Shown here: positions 27,225 through 36,315 of the stretch, piece by piece | Layout: every line of letters begins with the position of its first letter | Position numbering within the stretch: position 1 is the stretch's first letter | From: CAXBMB01 sp963976695 | GTDB taxonomy: Bacteria > Pseudomonadota > Alphaproteobacteria > Kiloniellales > DSM-21159 | Length of the DNA: 64,000 nucleotides | Assembly: GCA_963976695.1 (NCBI GenBank) | Contig: CAXBMB010000007.1 | Span: 1-64,000 of the forward strand | Direction: 5' to 3' | Translations under genes and position numbers: made by a program | Notes under the pieces: generated by a model | What the model saw: only the letters and a program-made list of their open reading frames with translations | The model's database searches: none | What the model was told of the DNA's origin: nothing

Positions 27225-28310
27225 TCATGGGGCAACGATCATCTGCTCCAGGCGCTGGCCGCTGTCGCGGCTAAAAAAGTGCAGCCGGTCATGGTCCAGA
27301 CGAATCGGCAGCACCGTTCCCGTCGCCATCACCTGGTAGCCGGGCAGGCGAATAACCAGGTCGCCGATTAAGCCATCAATTACCCCGTGCAACAAGGTGT
27401 CGGCACCCAAGGACTCCGCCACCTCGACCCGCAGCGTCACATCCGCGTCGCCGGCTTCGCAGACTTCAAGATGCTCGGGGCGGACCCCCAGAACCACGCC
27501 ACCGTCGGCGGGTGTCTGCAACTGCGCCAGCTTTCGCGAGCCCGGAAGCAGCGACAGCCCGCCGTCGGCGACATGAATATCCATGAAATTCATAGGCGGC
27601 GAGCCGATGAAGGAGGCGACAAAACGGCTCCGCGGTCGGTCGTAGACCTCAATCGGCGTGCCGATCTGCTCCACATTGCCGGCGTTGAGCACCACCAGGC
27701 GGTCGGCCATAGTCATGGCTTCCACCTGATCATGGGTCACATAGATGGACGTCGTGCCGAGACGCTTTTGCAGCTTTTTGATTTCCAGGCGCATCTGCAC
27801 GCGCAGCTTGGCGTCCAGGTTGGAAAGCGGTTCGTCAAACAGGAACACCTTGGGATGGCGCACGATCGCCCGGCCCATGGCGACGCGCTGGCGCTGACCG
27901 CCCGACAACTGATTGGGCCGTCGGTCGAGCAGCGCCTCGATCTCCAGGATGGCCGCGCTTTCACGCACCTTTTCCTCGATCTCCGCCTTCGGGAACTTCC
28001 GGTTTTTCAGACCGTAGGCCATGTTGCCGTAAACCGTCATATGCGGATAGAGCGCATAGTTCTGAAACACCATGGCAATATCGCGCGCCATCGGCTCGAT
28101 CTCGTTGACGCGGCGGTCATCAATGAAGAGATCGCCTTGCGTGATGGTTTCCAGGCCGGCAATCATCCGCAGCAGCGTGGATTTGCCACAGCCCGAGGGG
28201 CCAACCAGCACAATGAACTCGCCGTCGCTAATATCCAGATCGATGCCGTGCACGGCAGCGAACCCATTGGGATAGATCTTTCTTGTGTCGTTCAGCGAAA
28301 CCGTCGCCAT
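27225..28310 (-). CDS. ugpC: sn-glycerol-3-phosphate ABC transporter ATPase
   Basis: Energises uptake of glycerol-3-phosphate with UgpA, UgpE and UgpB. The 361-residue MalK-type protein has Walker A GPSGCGKST, Q-loop VFQNYALYPHM, signature LSGGQRQRVAMGRAIV, Walker B LFDEPLSNLDAKLR, and switch VTHDQVEAMT. A C-terminal TOBE/OB domain follows the GSPPMNF motif. The ATG at 28310 (MATVSLNDTRKIYPNG) fits family starts. It follows ugpE by 4 nt and is the last gene of the operon. Confidence 0.94.
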   Translation of the reverse strand: MATVSLNDTRKIYPNGFAAVHGIDLDISDGEFIVLVGPSGCGKSTLLRMIAGLETITQGDLFIDDRRVNEIEPMARDIAMVFQNYALYPHMTVYGNMAYGLKNRKFPKAEIEEKVRESAAILEIEALLDRRPNQLSGGQRQRVAMGRAIVRHPKVFLFDEPLSNLDAKLRVQMRLEIKKLQKRLGTTSIYVTHDQVEAMTMADRLVVLNAGNVEQIGTPIEVYDRPRSRFVASFIGSPPMNFMDIHVADGGLSLLPGSRKLAQLQTPADGGVVLGVRPEHLEVCEAGDADVTLRVEVAESLGADTLLHGVIDGLIGDLVIRLPGYQVMATGTVLPIRLDHDRLHFFSRDSGQRLEQMIVAP

Positions 28311-28314
28311 GACA

Positions 28315-29163
28315 TTACTTCTCCGTTTCCACCAGACCTTTAACGAACAGTTTCTGCATGAAGACAACCACCAGCACCGGCGGCAGCATGGCCAAGATGG
28401 CCGAGGCCATAACCAAGTGCCAAACCGGAATCGATTCCGAGACCGTCACCATGCGCTGAATGCCCATGACCAGGGTGTAGAATTTTTCATCGGTGGTGAT
28501 CAGCAGCGGCCAGAGATACTGATTCCAACCGTAGATAAACAGGATGACAAACAGCGCGGCGATGTTGGTGCGCGACAGCGGCAGCACCACATCCCAGAAG
28601 AACTTCACCGGCCCGGCCCCGTCGATTTGCGCGGCTTCGGCCAACTCGTCGGGGATGGTCAGGAAGAACTGTCGAAAAAGGAAGGTGGCCGTCGCGCTGG
28701 CGATCAGCGGCAAGCTAAGCCCGGCATAGCTGTTCAACAGGTTCAAGTTCGCCGCGATTTGAAAGGTTGGCAAGATGCGCACCTCGACCGGCAGCATCAG
28801 GGTCAGGAAGATCATCCAAAAAAAGACCATCCGGAAAGGAAAGTCGAAATAGACGATGGCGTAGGCCGCCAGAATGGAAATGACGATCTTCCCGATGGCG
28901 ATGGACAGCGCCATGATCAAGGAATTCTTCATCATCACCAGCACCGGCGAACCGCCCGCGCTCCGCACCTCCTCCGACATGATGAGGCTGTAGTTCTCGA
29001 TCAGCTTGTCACCGGGCCACAGCGGCAGATTTCCGCCCAGCAGAGCATCGATCGAATGGGTTGACGCGACGAAGGCAATCCAGATCGGCAGGGCCACGAT
29101 CAGCAGGCCGAGGATCAGCACCGAATGGGCGACGAAGGTTCCGAATTTCCGATTTTCAACCAT
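28315..29163 (-). CDS. ugpE: sn-glycerol-3-phosphate ABC transporter permease UgpE
   Basis: Inner-membrane permease of the MalG/UgpE type. The 282 residues have six predicted helices and the cytoplasmic EAA loop (ELAEAAQIDGAGPVKFFWDVVLPLSRTNI) that contacts UgpC. The ATG at 29163 overlaps the ugpA stop (ATGA). A TTG one codon earlier is possible but unneeded. Confidence 0.94.
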   Translation of the reverse strand: MVENRKFGTFVAHSVLILGLLIVALPIWIAFVASTHSIDALLGGNLPLWPGDKLIENYSLIMSEEVRSAGGSPVLVMMKNSLIMALSIAIGKIVISILAAYAIVYFDFPFRMVFFWMIFLTLMLPVEVRILPTFQIAANLNLLNSYAGLSLPLIASATATFLFRQFFLTIPDELAEAAQIDGAGPVKFFWDVVLPLSRTNIAALFVILFIYGWNQYLWPLLITTDEKFYTLVMGIQRMVTVSESIPVWHLVMASAILAMLPPVLVVVFMQKLFVKGLVETEK

Positions 29164-30044
29164 CAATACAGAACCTTCTTTTCGACGTACTTGAACTGCA
29201 CGACCGTCAAGCCGATGACAATCGCCATCAGCACCACCGATTGCGCCGCCGATCCGCCGAGATCCAGACCGATGAAGCCATCGGCGTAGACCTTATAAAC
29301 CAGGATCGAGGTGGCGTTGGCCGGCCCCCCCTCGGTCGTCGCATGGATGATGCCGAAGGTATCGAAAAAGGAATAGACCATGTTGACCACCAGCAGAAAA
29401 AACGAAACCGGGCTCAACAGGGGAAAGATAATGGTCCAAAAGCGCCGCGTCGGACTGGCGCCGTCAATTGCGGCGGCCTCAATCAGTGATTTCGGAATCG
29501 ATTGCAACCCCGCCAAAAAGAACAGGAAGTTGTAGCTGATCTGCTTCCAGGCCGCGGCGATGACAACAAGGATAAAGCCGTCGGTGCCACTCAAGTAGTG
29601 ATTCCAGTCGTACCCCAATTGCCGCAGCACGTAGGCCAGCACGCCGATGGTCGGGTTGAACATGAAAAACCACAGCACGCCGGCGACGGCCGGCGCCACG
29701 GCGTAGGGCCAAATGAGCAGCGTGCGATAGAGTCCGCTGCCTTTGATCACCCGATCGGCCATGATGGCGAGAAACAAGGCAAGCCCCATGGACAGGGCGG
29801 TGACGGCAAGCGAGAACAGAATCGTCGTCTTGAAGGAGGCGAGATAGAGCGGGTCGGAGAAAAGTTCTTTGAAATTATCAAACCACACAAACTCGCGGGA
29901 CAGCCCGAAGGCGTCCTCCACCAGCAGCGACTGGTAGAGAGCCTGGGACGCCGGCCAGATAAAGAACACCAGCGTGATGGCGATCTGCGGAAAGACCAGC
30001 AGGTAGGGCAGGCCTTTGTTCTTGAAGGTAACTTTTTTTTGCAT
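29163..30044 (-). CDS. ugpA: sn-glycerol-3-phosphate ABC transporter permease UgpA
   Basis: Inner-membrane permease partner of UgpE. The 293 residues contain an N-terminal KGLPYLLVFPQIAITLVFFIWPA segment, six membrane helices, and the EAA loop (SLIEAAAIDGASPTRRFWTIIFPLLSPVSFF). It is separated from ugpB by about 264 nt that includes a strong hairpin, the usual arrangement when the binding protein is made in excess. Confidence 0.94.
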   Translation of the reverse strand: MQKKVTFKNKGLPYLLVFPQIAITLVFFIWPASQALYQSLLVEDAFGLSREFVWFDNFKELFSDPLYLASFKTTILFSLAVTALSMGLALFLAIMADRVIKGSGLYRTLLIWPYAVAPAVAGVLWFFMFNPTIGVLAYVLRQLGYDWNHYLSGTDGFILVVIAAAWKQISYNFLFFLAGLQSIPKSLIEAAAIDGASPTRRFWTIIFPLLSPVSFFLLVVNMVYSFFDTFGIIHATTEGGPANATSILVYKVYADGFIGLDLGGSAAQSVVLMAIVIGLTVVQFKYVEKKVLY

Positions 30045-30254
30045 CGAGGAGAAGCCTCGGGCGGATAAGGAAACTGGCAGGCGCCTGGCGCAGCCTCATC
30101 CAAACAACGACATCACGCGGTGAGCCTATTGGATTGGATGATGTTCTCGGACACGGCGTGATCGGATCCGCCGCTGTTCGAGAATTGACTGTCCGCCTCG
30201 CCGAACAAGACCACGGCCAAGACCACGGCGCCGAGAAAACAACAAAGCACGGCC

Positions 30255-30287
30255 GGGCTCCCAGGCCTTGGCCAGCCTGGACAGCCC
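30255..30287 (-). terminator. Hairpin downstream of ugpB
   Basis: Nested stems GGGCT/AGCCC and CCAGGC/GCCTGG with an 8-nt loop, starting 22 nt after the ugpB stop. There is no T-tract, so an mRNA-stabilising or attenuating structure favouring ugpB over ugpAEC is more likely than a true terminator. Confidence 0.55.
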
Positions 30288-30308
30288 GTCCGAACCTTTT
30301 ATCGCGCG

Positions 30309-31619
30309 TTACTTGTTGGCTTTTTCGAACTTGCGCAGCAGCGCGTTGCCGCGCGCAACTGCGGTGTCCAACGCTTCCTTGGCGGTTTTGGTGCCCGCCC
30401 AGAGGGATTCCATCTCTTCATTGATGATGTCGCGGACCTGGACGAAGTTGCCAAACCGCAAGCCCTTGGAATTGGCGGTCGGCGGATTCAGGCTCAACTG
30501 CAGAATGGCCGTGTCCGCGCCGGGTTTGCGGATGTACTGACCATCTTCCGCGGCCATCTCATAGGCGGCTGTGGTGATGGGCACATAGCCGGTGAAATCG
30601 TGCCAGTCATATTGAATTTCCGGCGAGGACAGGAAGTTGAAGAAGTCCGCCACACCGGCGTAATCCTTCTGATCCTTACCCTTCAAAACCCAAAGCGTGG
30701 CGCCGCCGATGATGGAGTTTTGCGGCTTGTCGGCGACAGCGGTGTCCAGCGGCAGCATGCCCTGGCCATATTCAAACTTGGCGCCCTTGTCGATGCCCGC
30801 CAGATAGGCCGAGGAGTTGATCCACATGCCGCACTCGCCACCGGTGAACTTGGGCAGGCTGTCGCCGCGACGGCCGCCATAAACGAAAAGGTTGTCCTTC
30901 TGCATATCGGCGATGCGTTGCAGAATGTTGACCACCTTGTCGTTGTTGAAGGTCAACTCCGTATCCAGGCCGCCGAAACCGTTGCTCTTGGTGCCGATGG
31001 GCAAGTTGTGCCACGCCGAGTAGTTCTCGACCATGACCCAGGACTGCCAGCCGAAGGAAAAGCCGCACTTCAGGCCGGAATTGACCAGCGCGCGGGACGC
31101 CGATTCCATCTCATCCCAGGTTTTTGGCGGACTTTCCGGGTCCAGGCCAGCTTGCCTGAAAGCGTCCTTGTTGTACCACAACACCGGCGTGGAGCTGTTG
31201 AACGGCATGGAGAGCAGATCGCCGTCTTCGGTCGTATAGTAGGACTTGACCGCCGGCAGATAGGCATTGGGGTCGAAATCCGTCTTGGTGTCGGCCATCA
31301 ATTTATAGACCGGATAAACCGCGCCTTCGGCGGCCATCATGGTGGCCGTGCCGACTTCGAACACCTGGACAATGTGCGGCTGCTGATTGGCGCGGAAAGC
31401 GGCAATGGCGCTGGTCATGGTCTCGGTGTAGTTGCCTTTGTAGGTCGGCACCACTTTGTATTCCGACTGAGAGGCGTTATATTTTTCTGCAATCTCGTTG
31501 ATCTTGTCGGTATTGCGCCCGCCCATGGCGTGCCACCATTGAATCTCGGTCTGGGCGAAGGCCCCCGAGGACGCAATCATGCCACCGAGCATCACGGTGG
31601 CGAGAATCTTTTTCGACAT
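30309..31619 (-). CDS. ugpB: sn-glycerol-3-phosphate-binding periplasmic protein
   Basis: Captures glycerol-3-phosphate or glycerophosphodiesters in the periplasm. The 436-residue precursor has a signal peptide (MSKKILATVMLGGMIASSGAFA, cleavage before Q). The mature part has strong UgpB features: EIQWWHAMGGRNTDKINEIAEKYN, YKVVPTYKGNYTETMTSAIAAFRA, PHIVQVFEVGTATMMA and FNSSTPVLWYNKDAF. It is the first gene of the ugp operon, read from a recognisable promoter upstream. Confidence 0.95.
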   Translation of the reverse strand: MSKKILATVMLGGMIASSGAFAQTEIQWWHAMGGRNTDKINEIAEKYNASQSEYKVVPTYKGNYTETMTSAIAAFRANQQPHIVQVFEVGTATMMAAEGAVYPVYKLMADTKTDFDPNAYLPAVKSYYTTEDGDLLSMPFNSSTPVLWYNKDAFRQAGLDPESPPKTWDEMESASRALVNSGLKCGFSFGWQSWVMVENYSAWHNLPIGTKSNGFGGLDTELTFNNDKVVNILQRIADMQKDNLFVYGGRRGDSLPKFTGGECGMWINSSAYLAGIDKGAKFEYGQGMLPLDTAVADKPQNSIIGGATLWVLKGKDQKDYAGVADFFNFLSSPEIQYDWHDFTGYVPITTAAYEMAAEDGQYIRKPGADTAILQLSLNPPTANSKGLRFGNFVQVRDIINEEMESLWAGTKTAKEALDTAVARGNALLRKFEKANK

Positions 31620-31697
31620 AACAATCTCCTTGCAGCGACGGTAAGAAGGTTTGGCGTGAAAGTCTGTAACTCCTATTTCATTTTCATTTACACTAAA

Positions 31698-31726
31698 ATT
31701 CTATTCACATGAACTTTTTATTTCAA
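31698..31726 (-). promoter_or_regulatory. Sigma-70-type promoter of the ugp operon
   Basis: On the minus strand TTGAAA (31721-31726) and TAGAAT (31698-31703) are separated by exactly 17 nt, close to the sigma-70 consensus. They lie in an unusually A/T-rich stretch, 79 nt upstream of the ugpB ATG. I looked for Pho-box repeats (CTGTCA-like) and saw none convincing. Confidence 0.7.
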
Positions 31727-31739
31727 GATCCATCAAACA

Positions 31740-32392
31740 GATGAGATCAGAACATAACTATAAGCCATTATAATAATTATTATTTCTACTGATTTTCACA
31801 GGTGAACAGAGTTCCTTTCGCGTGGCGCCTAATTTGCGGAATTGCGCGCCCGCGCCTGCTGTCGCGTCCGACCTTGTCGCGTGGGGGTTTTCCCCGCGCT
31901 TGCCCGCGCACGCCGGCGCGCCCAAGGCACCGGCGGCAAGCCCGACGACAAACCCGCGACGACGGCAGGCCAGGACGACACAAGTCTATTACCACAAAAC
32001 CGGCAACCACAGAAATCCGCCCCCGAAATCAATCGCCCGGACAAGCGCAACGGCGGTCAAGAGAGCAACCCCCGCCAGGAAATAGGCCGGGAAATAGGAT
32101 CTAACAAACCGGATAAGAAACTGGACCTAAATTAAGATTTGCACGACACTAGAGTTGGATCGTTTTAAATGGAATCGCGGCGTAATCCGGTTTAAACTGC
32201 CGCGACGACGGCGCCTCCGATTAACTTATTGGAGGCTGGTCACGACAGATCGGACGCGCCCTGCGCTTACTTATGAAAGCGCGCGGCATCAGGGGAATTG
32301 GTTGCTGTCAAATCCAGCGCTGGTTTGGCGCTGGTAGTGGAGAAAGCCGAGGGGTCGAAACAAATGACCAAAGGCCAAGGAGTGAAAGTCCG
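31740..32392. other. Long non-coding region between ugpB and the DUF2794 gene
   Basis: An A/T-rich patch (to about 31800) is followed by G/C-rich sequence. Several short frames there have proline/arginine-rich compositions typical of random GC-rich DNA, so no gene is called. Around 32166-32206 there is a GCGGC/GCCGC hairpin containing CGGTTTAAACTG, reminiscent of the CGGTTCAAAC repeats. A piece of the dispersed repeat seen upstream of cvpA (CACGACAGAT, then GACGCGCC) is at 32241-32268. Confidence 0.5.
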
Positions 32393-32740
32393 ATGAGTCA
32401 GCTGTTGCAGTTGGCGGATTTCATTCCCCTGGGCAAAGGCCGTCCAAAGACCACCTATTTTTCCCGCGATGAGTTGAACATTCTTCTAAACCTCTACAGC
32501 CGCCGGGTGTCGACCGGCGAATGGCGCGATTACGCCATCGATCACGGCGCCGGCGTGGCGCTGTTTTCTGTCTTCCGGCACACCCACGATCTCCCGCTTT
32601 ACACCATCGCAAAGCGCAGCGGCGGTAAGGGGCGCAACGACAGCGACTTCCAGCTTTTCAGCGGCCGGCAACGGCTTCTCGGCAAAAAAAATCTCAAGGA
32701 TATTATCATCTACCTGGAAAAGAAGCTCCGGTTGATTTAA
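32393..32740 (+). CDS. DUF2794 family protein
   Basis: 115-residue cytosolic protein of the alphaproteobacterial DUF2794 family. It shows TYFSRDELNILLNLYSRRVSTGEWRDYAIDHGAGVALFSVFRHTHDLPLYTIAKR, the core conserved across the family; function unknown. The ATG at 32393 has AAGGAG upstream. An insertion rich in Gly/Lys/Arg (SGGKGRNDSD) sits where family members also vary. Confidence 0.83.
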   Translation: MSQLLQLADFIPLGKGRPKTTYFSRDELNILLNLYSRRVSTGEWRDYAIDHGAGVALFSVFRHTHDLPLYTIAKRSGGKGRNDSDFQLFSGRQRLLGKKNLKDIIIYLEKKLRLI

Positions 32741-32847
32741 CCGGTTTTCTCACCACCGGATCAAGACCGGTCCCGGGCAGCGCCGAACCGCGCCCGCAAC
32801 AACATCCAACAGCAGGAAAGCGTAAAGGCCGTTTCTTGAGCAACAGC

Positions 32848-33321
32848 ATGGAAATTTTCGTCGATTGCGACGCCTGTCCGGTGAAGGAGGAGGCCGTCAA
32901 GGTCGCGGCGCGTCACCAACTGACCATTCACATGGTTGCCAACTCCTGGATGCGCCTGCCCGACAGCCATCTGGTTCAGCGCGTCATCGTCAGCGATGGC
33001 TTCGACGCCGCCGATGACTGGATCGCCGAACGGGCCACCCCTTGGTCAATCGTCGTCACCGGCGACATTCCCTTGGCGCAGCGCTGCCTGAACGGCGGCG
33101 CCCAGGTGATGGGGCACAACGGCAAGCCGTTTAACGACCAGGGCATCGGCATGGCCATGGCCATGCGCGACCTCAACGCCACTTTGCGTGACAGCGGCGA
33201 GATCAGAGGCGGCGGCCCGGCCTTCAGCAAAAAGGACCGTTCGCGGTTTTTGGAAGCCCTGGAGCAAGCCGTGCAAAAATTACGCCGCCAGCAGCGCTCC
33301 AGCCCGCCGCCCGCGCCTTAG
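32848..33321 (+). CDS. yaiI: YaiI/YqxD family protein (DUF188)
   Basis: 157-residue member of the UPF0178/DUF188 family, a PIN-like fold of unknown role. Conserved features are MEIFVDCDACPVKEEAVKVA, VSDGFDAADDWIAERA, VVTGDIPLAQRCL and the G(K/R)PFNDQGIGMAMAMRDL segment, ending in GGGPAFSKKDRSRFLEAL. The ATG at 32848 was chosen; a TTG at 32836 would add four residues. Confidence 0.88.
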   Translation: MEIFVDCDACPVKEEAVKVAARHQLTIHMVANSWMRLPDSHLVQRVIVSDGFDAADDWIAERATPWSIVVTGDIPLAQRCLNGGAQVMGHNGKPFNDQGIGMAMAMRDLNATLRDSGEIRGGGPAFSKKDRSRFLEALEQAVQKLRRQQRSSPPPAP

Positions 33322-33767
33322 AACGGGATCACAACGGGATCGGCTTAACCGGAATGACTTGCGGATCCCCGTTTCGACCGTGATTCTCCCGCTGCCGCCC
33401 TCTCCCGTACTCGCCGCACGCCGCCCGCCCGCGTGCGACTTTCTTTCCACCGCGCGCCGCCTTTTCAGGTAAAGTGGCGGCAAGATCGACGGTCGCGGCG
33501 GCTTTTGATCCCTGGCCGGCGCGGCTTTTTCGTTTCCGCTCACGGCGCTTTCTGGTAAGCGCTTGCTGACGAAACCAGGCGGAGCTTGCCGGCGGCTCTC
33601 TTTCCCAGGCCTTTGCCAACAGCTTGCCGCCGGTTTTTCCGCCGTTGCGCGCGCCCGCGTTGCAGCTGGCCAGACCGGCCTGACGGCTTCCGGCGGGGCG
33701 GGCCGCCACGAAGATTGAAAACAAGTTAAAAGCCGCTGATAAGTTCCTAAAAAGACGGAGTTTTACC
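33322..33767. other. Intergenic region before psd
   Basis: 446 nt. Just after yaiI the sequence AACGGGATC recurs (33322-33340), and a near-complement (GATCCCCGTT) appears at 33364-33373, so the yaiI end may form a hairpin of the same kind as at 41073-41101. The remainder has no convincing gene. A GGAG lies before the psd start. Confidence 0.4.
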
Positions 33768-34460
33768 TTGGATACCTTGAAAATCATCGCGCCTCCCATT
33801 CACAAAGAAGGCAAGCGCTTTGTCGGGATCTTTGCGGTCATTACGCTTTTGCTTTTCCTGCTCTGGGAACCCTTGGGCTGGATCGGGCTGGTTCTCACCG
33901 TCTGGTGCTACTACTTCTTCCGCAACCCACGGCGGGTCACGCCGCTGCGCGAAGGCCTGATGATTTCCCCGGCCGATGGCAAGATCTGCATGGTTCAGCC
34001 AGCCGCGCCGCCGCCGGAATTGGGCCTGGGCGACAAGGAAATGATGCGCATTTCGATTTTCATGAATGTCTTCAATGTTCATGTAAACCGTCTGCCGATC
34101 GCCGGTAAGATCGTCAAGATCGCCTACCACCCGGGCCAGTTCCTCAACGCCTCCCTGGACAAAGCCAGCGATCTCAACGAGCGCAATTCGCTGATCATCG
34201 AGATGAAGGACGGACGCCAGGTGGCGGTCACCCAGATCGCCGGTCTGGTGGCCCGGCGGATTCTTTGCGAAGTCAGGGAAGGCATGCAGTTGAGCACCGG
34301 CGAGCACTTTGGCCTGATCCGCTTCGGCAGCCGGGTGGATGTTTACCTGCCCGATGGCGTGCAGCCCCAAGTCATGCTCGGTCAAACCATGGTGGCCGGC
34401 GAAACCGTGTTGGCCGATCTGGCCAGCGACGAGCCGCGACGCCTGGGGGTGGAGCGCTAA
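33768..34460 (+). CDS. psd: Phosphatidylserine decarboxylase
   Basis: Makes phosphatidylethanolamine from phosphatidylserine at the inner membrane. The 230-residue proenzyme is the short PSD-A type: one or two N-terminal hydrophobic segments (IFAVITLLLFLLWEPLGWIGLVLTVWCYYFFRNP), ISPADGK, the VFNVHVNR catalytic region, and the self-cleavage site between Gly187 and Ser188 (IRFG-SRVDVYLP) that generates the pyruvoyl group. The start is a TTG at 33768 with GGAG a few nt upstream. It is 2 nt from pssA. Confidence 0.95.
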   Translation: MDTLKIIAPPIHKEGKRFVGIFAVITLLLFLLWEPLGWIGLVLTVWCYYFFRNPRRVTPLREGLMISPADGKICMVQPAAPPPELGLGDKEMMRISIFMNVFNVHVNRLPIAGKIVKIAYHPGQFLNASLDKASDLNERNSLIIEMKDGRQVAVTQIAGLVARRILCEVREGMQLSTGEHFGLIRFGSRVDVYLPDGVQPQVMLGQTMVAGETVLADLASDEPRRLGVER

Positions 34461-34462
34461 CG

Positions 34463-35248
34463 ATGAGCGACGATCCGTCCGGTCTTTCTTCCCAGCGGGA
34501 GGTCAAGCGCAGGGTTTTCCACCTGCGCACCCTGGTGCCCAATCTGGTAACGGTGCTGTCATTGGTGGCGGGACTGAGTTCGATCCGTTTTGCGGTGGAG
34601 GAAAACTATCATCTTGCCGTCATCATGATCTTGCTGGCGGGCCTACTGGATGGACTGGACGGGCGTGTCGCGCGCCTGTTGAAGGGCGAAACCTCTTTCG
34701 GCGCGGAGCTGGATTCGCTGGCCGATTTCGTCAATTTCGGCGTTGCCCCCGCGATCCTGATCTATCTTTGGGGACTCCAGGGCAGCAATCTTGGCAATTT
34801 CGGCTGGTTGGCCGCCCTGATCCTGGCGATCTGCTGTGGTCTGCGGCTGGCGCGTTTCAACGTCATGCTGGAAAGCCCGGACAAACCTGACTGGGGCAAG
34901 GATTTCTTCACCGGGGTGCCCGCGCCGCTGGTGGGGGCCTTGGCGCTCTTGCCGATGTTCCTCGGCTTTCAAGGCATCACCTTTCCCAAGGACTACCCGC
35001 TGATTACCGCGATCTATCTGGGGGGGGTGGGGTTCCTAGCGGTAAGCCAGATCCCAACCTTTTCCTTTAAACGCGCCAAGATTCGCCGCCAGAGCATTCT
35101 GCCGGCCCTGATCGCCATGGCAATCTTTGGCACAATCCTGCTGAGCAACCCCTGGCTGGCCATGACGCTGGTCGACGTGGGATACCTGGCGCTCATTCCG
35201 CTTTCCATGCGCGCCCATCGAAAGCGCATCAAGTCGATCACGTTGTGA
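34463..35248 (+). CDS. pssA: CDP-diacylglycerol-serine O-phosphatidyltransferase
   Basis: Makes phosphatidylserine, the substrate of the adjacent decarboxylase. The 261-residue membrane protein shows the CDP-alcohol phosphotransferase motif (DGLDGRVARLLKGETSFGAELDSLAD) and about seven hydrophobic segments. It starts at the ATG at 34463, 2 nt after the psd stop; an upstream in-frame region overlapping psd was rejected. The psd-pssA pair is a typical operon. Confidence 0.95.
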   Translation: MSDDPSGLSSQREVKRRVFHLRTLVPNLVTVLSLVAGLSSIRFAVEENYHLAVIMILLAGLLDGLDGRVARLLKGETSFGAELDSLADFVNFGVAPAILIYLWGLQGSNLGNFGWLAALILAICCGLRLARFNVMLESPDKPDWGKDFFTGVPAPLVGALALLPMFLGFQGITFPKDYPLITAIYLGGVGFLAVSQIPTFSFKRAKIRRQSILPALIAMAIFGTILLSNPWLAMTLVDVGYLALIPLSMRAHRKRIKSITL

Positions 35249-35385
35249 CCGCCGCGCCGGCCCGGGCGCGCCAGATCGGCGAAACTGGCGCCGGGTTTGA
35301 GAAAGGCCTGCCTCTTTGGGTGAACACTTGATATCGTTCGCCTCGTCTTTTCCTTGGCCGTCGCCGTTTTTATGACCCCTGCTCC

Positions 35386-36315
35386 ATGACAGACATCGCA
35401 CGCTTTATCGCCGATCAAGGCACGGTCACCGGCGCGGCCTTGGCGGGCTTGACCAAGCAGCCGATCCTGGAACTGGCGAAGAACCTTGGCGCGGTCCGCG
35501 GTCTGCACCGGGAAATCCTTCCCACCCGCTATCTGCGCATCGACGCCGACTCGCCCAACGGGGCGCGTATCAGCCCGTCCTTCCTGCGCGGTTTCCTCAA
35601 CTACACCTGCTTTGGCTTTGACCGGGAAAGCGTCGAGACCCGGGTGCTTGAGATGCAGGACCACTACGCCATGATCAGTGCGCGAAAACGCCTGCTGGCG
35701 CGGCAGCTGGCCATTGAGTTGTTCGGCCAGTTTCGCGGCCAACTGACCCAATTCGGAGTCTTCGTCGGCGGCGATATCGCCTACAATATGGCGCATGAGG
35801 AAACCCGCTGGGAAATTTCCACCGGTCTGCCGGTACGCGGGTCGGACATCGACATGGTCTTCCTGATCGAAGACCGGGCCGTCCACTTGAGGGGCCCGAT
35901 GGAAAAGATGCTTCTGCAGCATAAAACCCGTTACCTGAAGCACCCAAGCCATCGGGAAGAAATCGACTTCATCGTCAAAACACCCGCGGAAGTCGCCGGA
36001 CAGCTCAACTTGGACAGCCTGAAAAACAGGATCGCCACAAAGGTCATCGCCGAAAGCGAAATCGTCTTCCAGCACGGAACCATCCTGGACGATTGCAAAA
36101 CCCTGTTGCAGGCGCGCGGTCTGGACCAGCAACTCCGCCGCCTCTACCAGGCCGCCTTGCACGAGCAAAACCAGCTTTACGAGAAAATTTACAGCGGCAG
36201 AATCAAAAGTTCCGAGGATCTTGAGGGCAGCCTGTTCTATTCCGCCGAGCTTAACGAGTTCGGCGACTTCTCAATCACCAAAAGACGGCATACCTTCAGA
36301 GACACGCAACTCTAG
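35386..36315 (+). CDS. Uncharacterised nucleotidyltransferase-like protein
   Basis: 309-residue soluble protein I cannot name. The middle resembles the polymerase-beta nucleotidyltransferase superfamily: VFVGGDIAYN (around residue 127), GSDIDMVFLI with two carboxylates (around 152-156), and a third, EEIDFIVK (around 193). That is the order hG[G/S], DhD, hDh expected for the metal site, though the GG-to-DxD spacing (about 26) is longer than usual. The N-terminal third is helical, and the C-terminus (LYEKIYSGRIKSSEDLEGSL) is polar. It follows pssA by 137 nt and probably has its own promoter. It could be an RNA- or nucleotide-modifying enzyme or an abortive-infection-type protein; neither is shown. 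Confidence 0.55.
   Translation: MTDIARFIADQGTVTGAALAGLTKQPILELAKNLGAVRGLHREILPTRYLRIDADSPNGARISPSFLRGFLNYTCFGFDRESVETRVLEMQDHYAMISARKRLLARQLAIELFGQFRGQLTQFGVFVGGDIAYNMAHEETRWEISTGLPVRGSDIDMVFLIEDRAVHLRGPMEKMLLQHKTRYLKHPSHREEIDFIVKTPAEVAGQLNLDSLKNRIATKVIAESEIVFQHGTILDDCKTLLQARGLDQQLRRLYQAALHEQNQLYEKIYSGRIKSSEDLEGSLFYSAELNEFGDFSITKRRHTFRDTQL

Noticed and set aside
31690..31800. Possible Pho box before ugpB
   Set aside because: No pair of CTGTCA-like 7-bp repeats at 11-bp spacing was seen on either strand.
31786..32135. Several short overlapping open frames on both strands upstream of the DUF2794 gene
   Set aside because: All are Pro/Arg/Ala-rich with no family signature and contradict one another.
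33329..33799. Basic 156-residue open frame on the minus strand before psd
   Set aside because: Composition is that of GC-rich non-coding DNA and it overlaps the psd start; no homology recognised.
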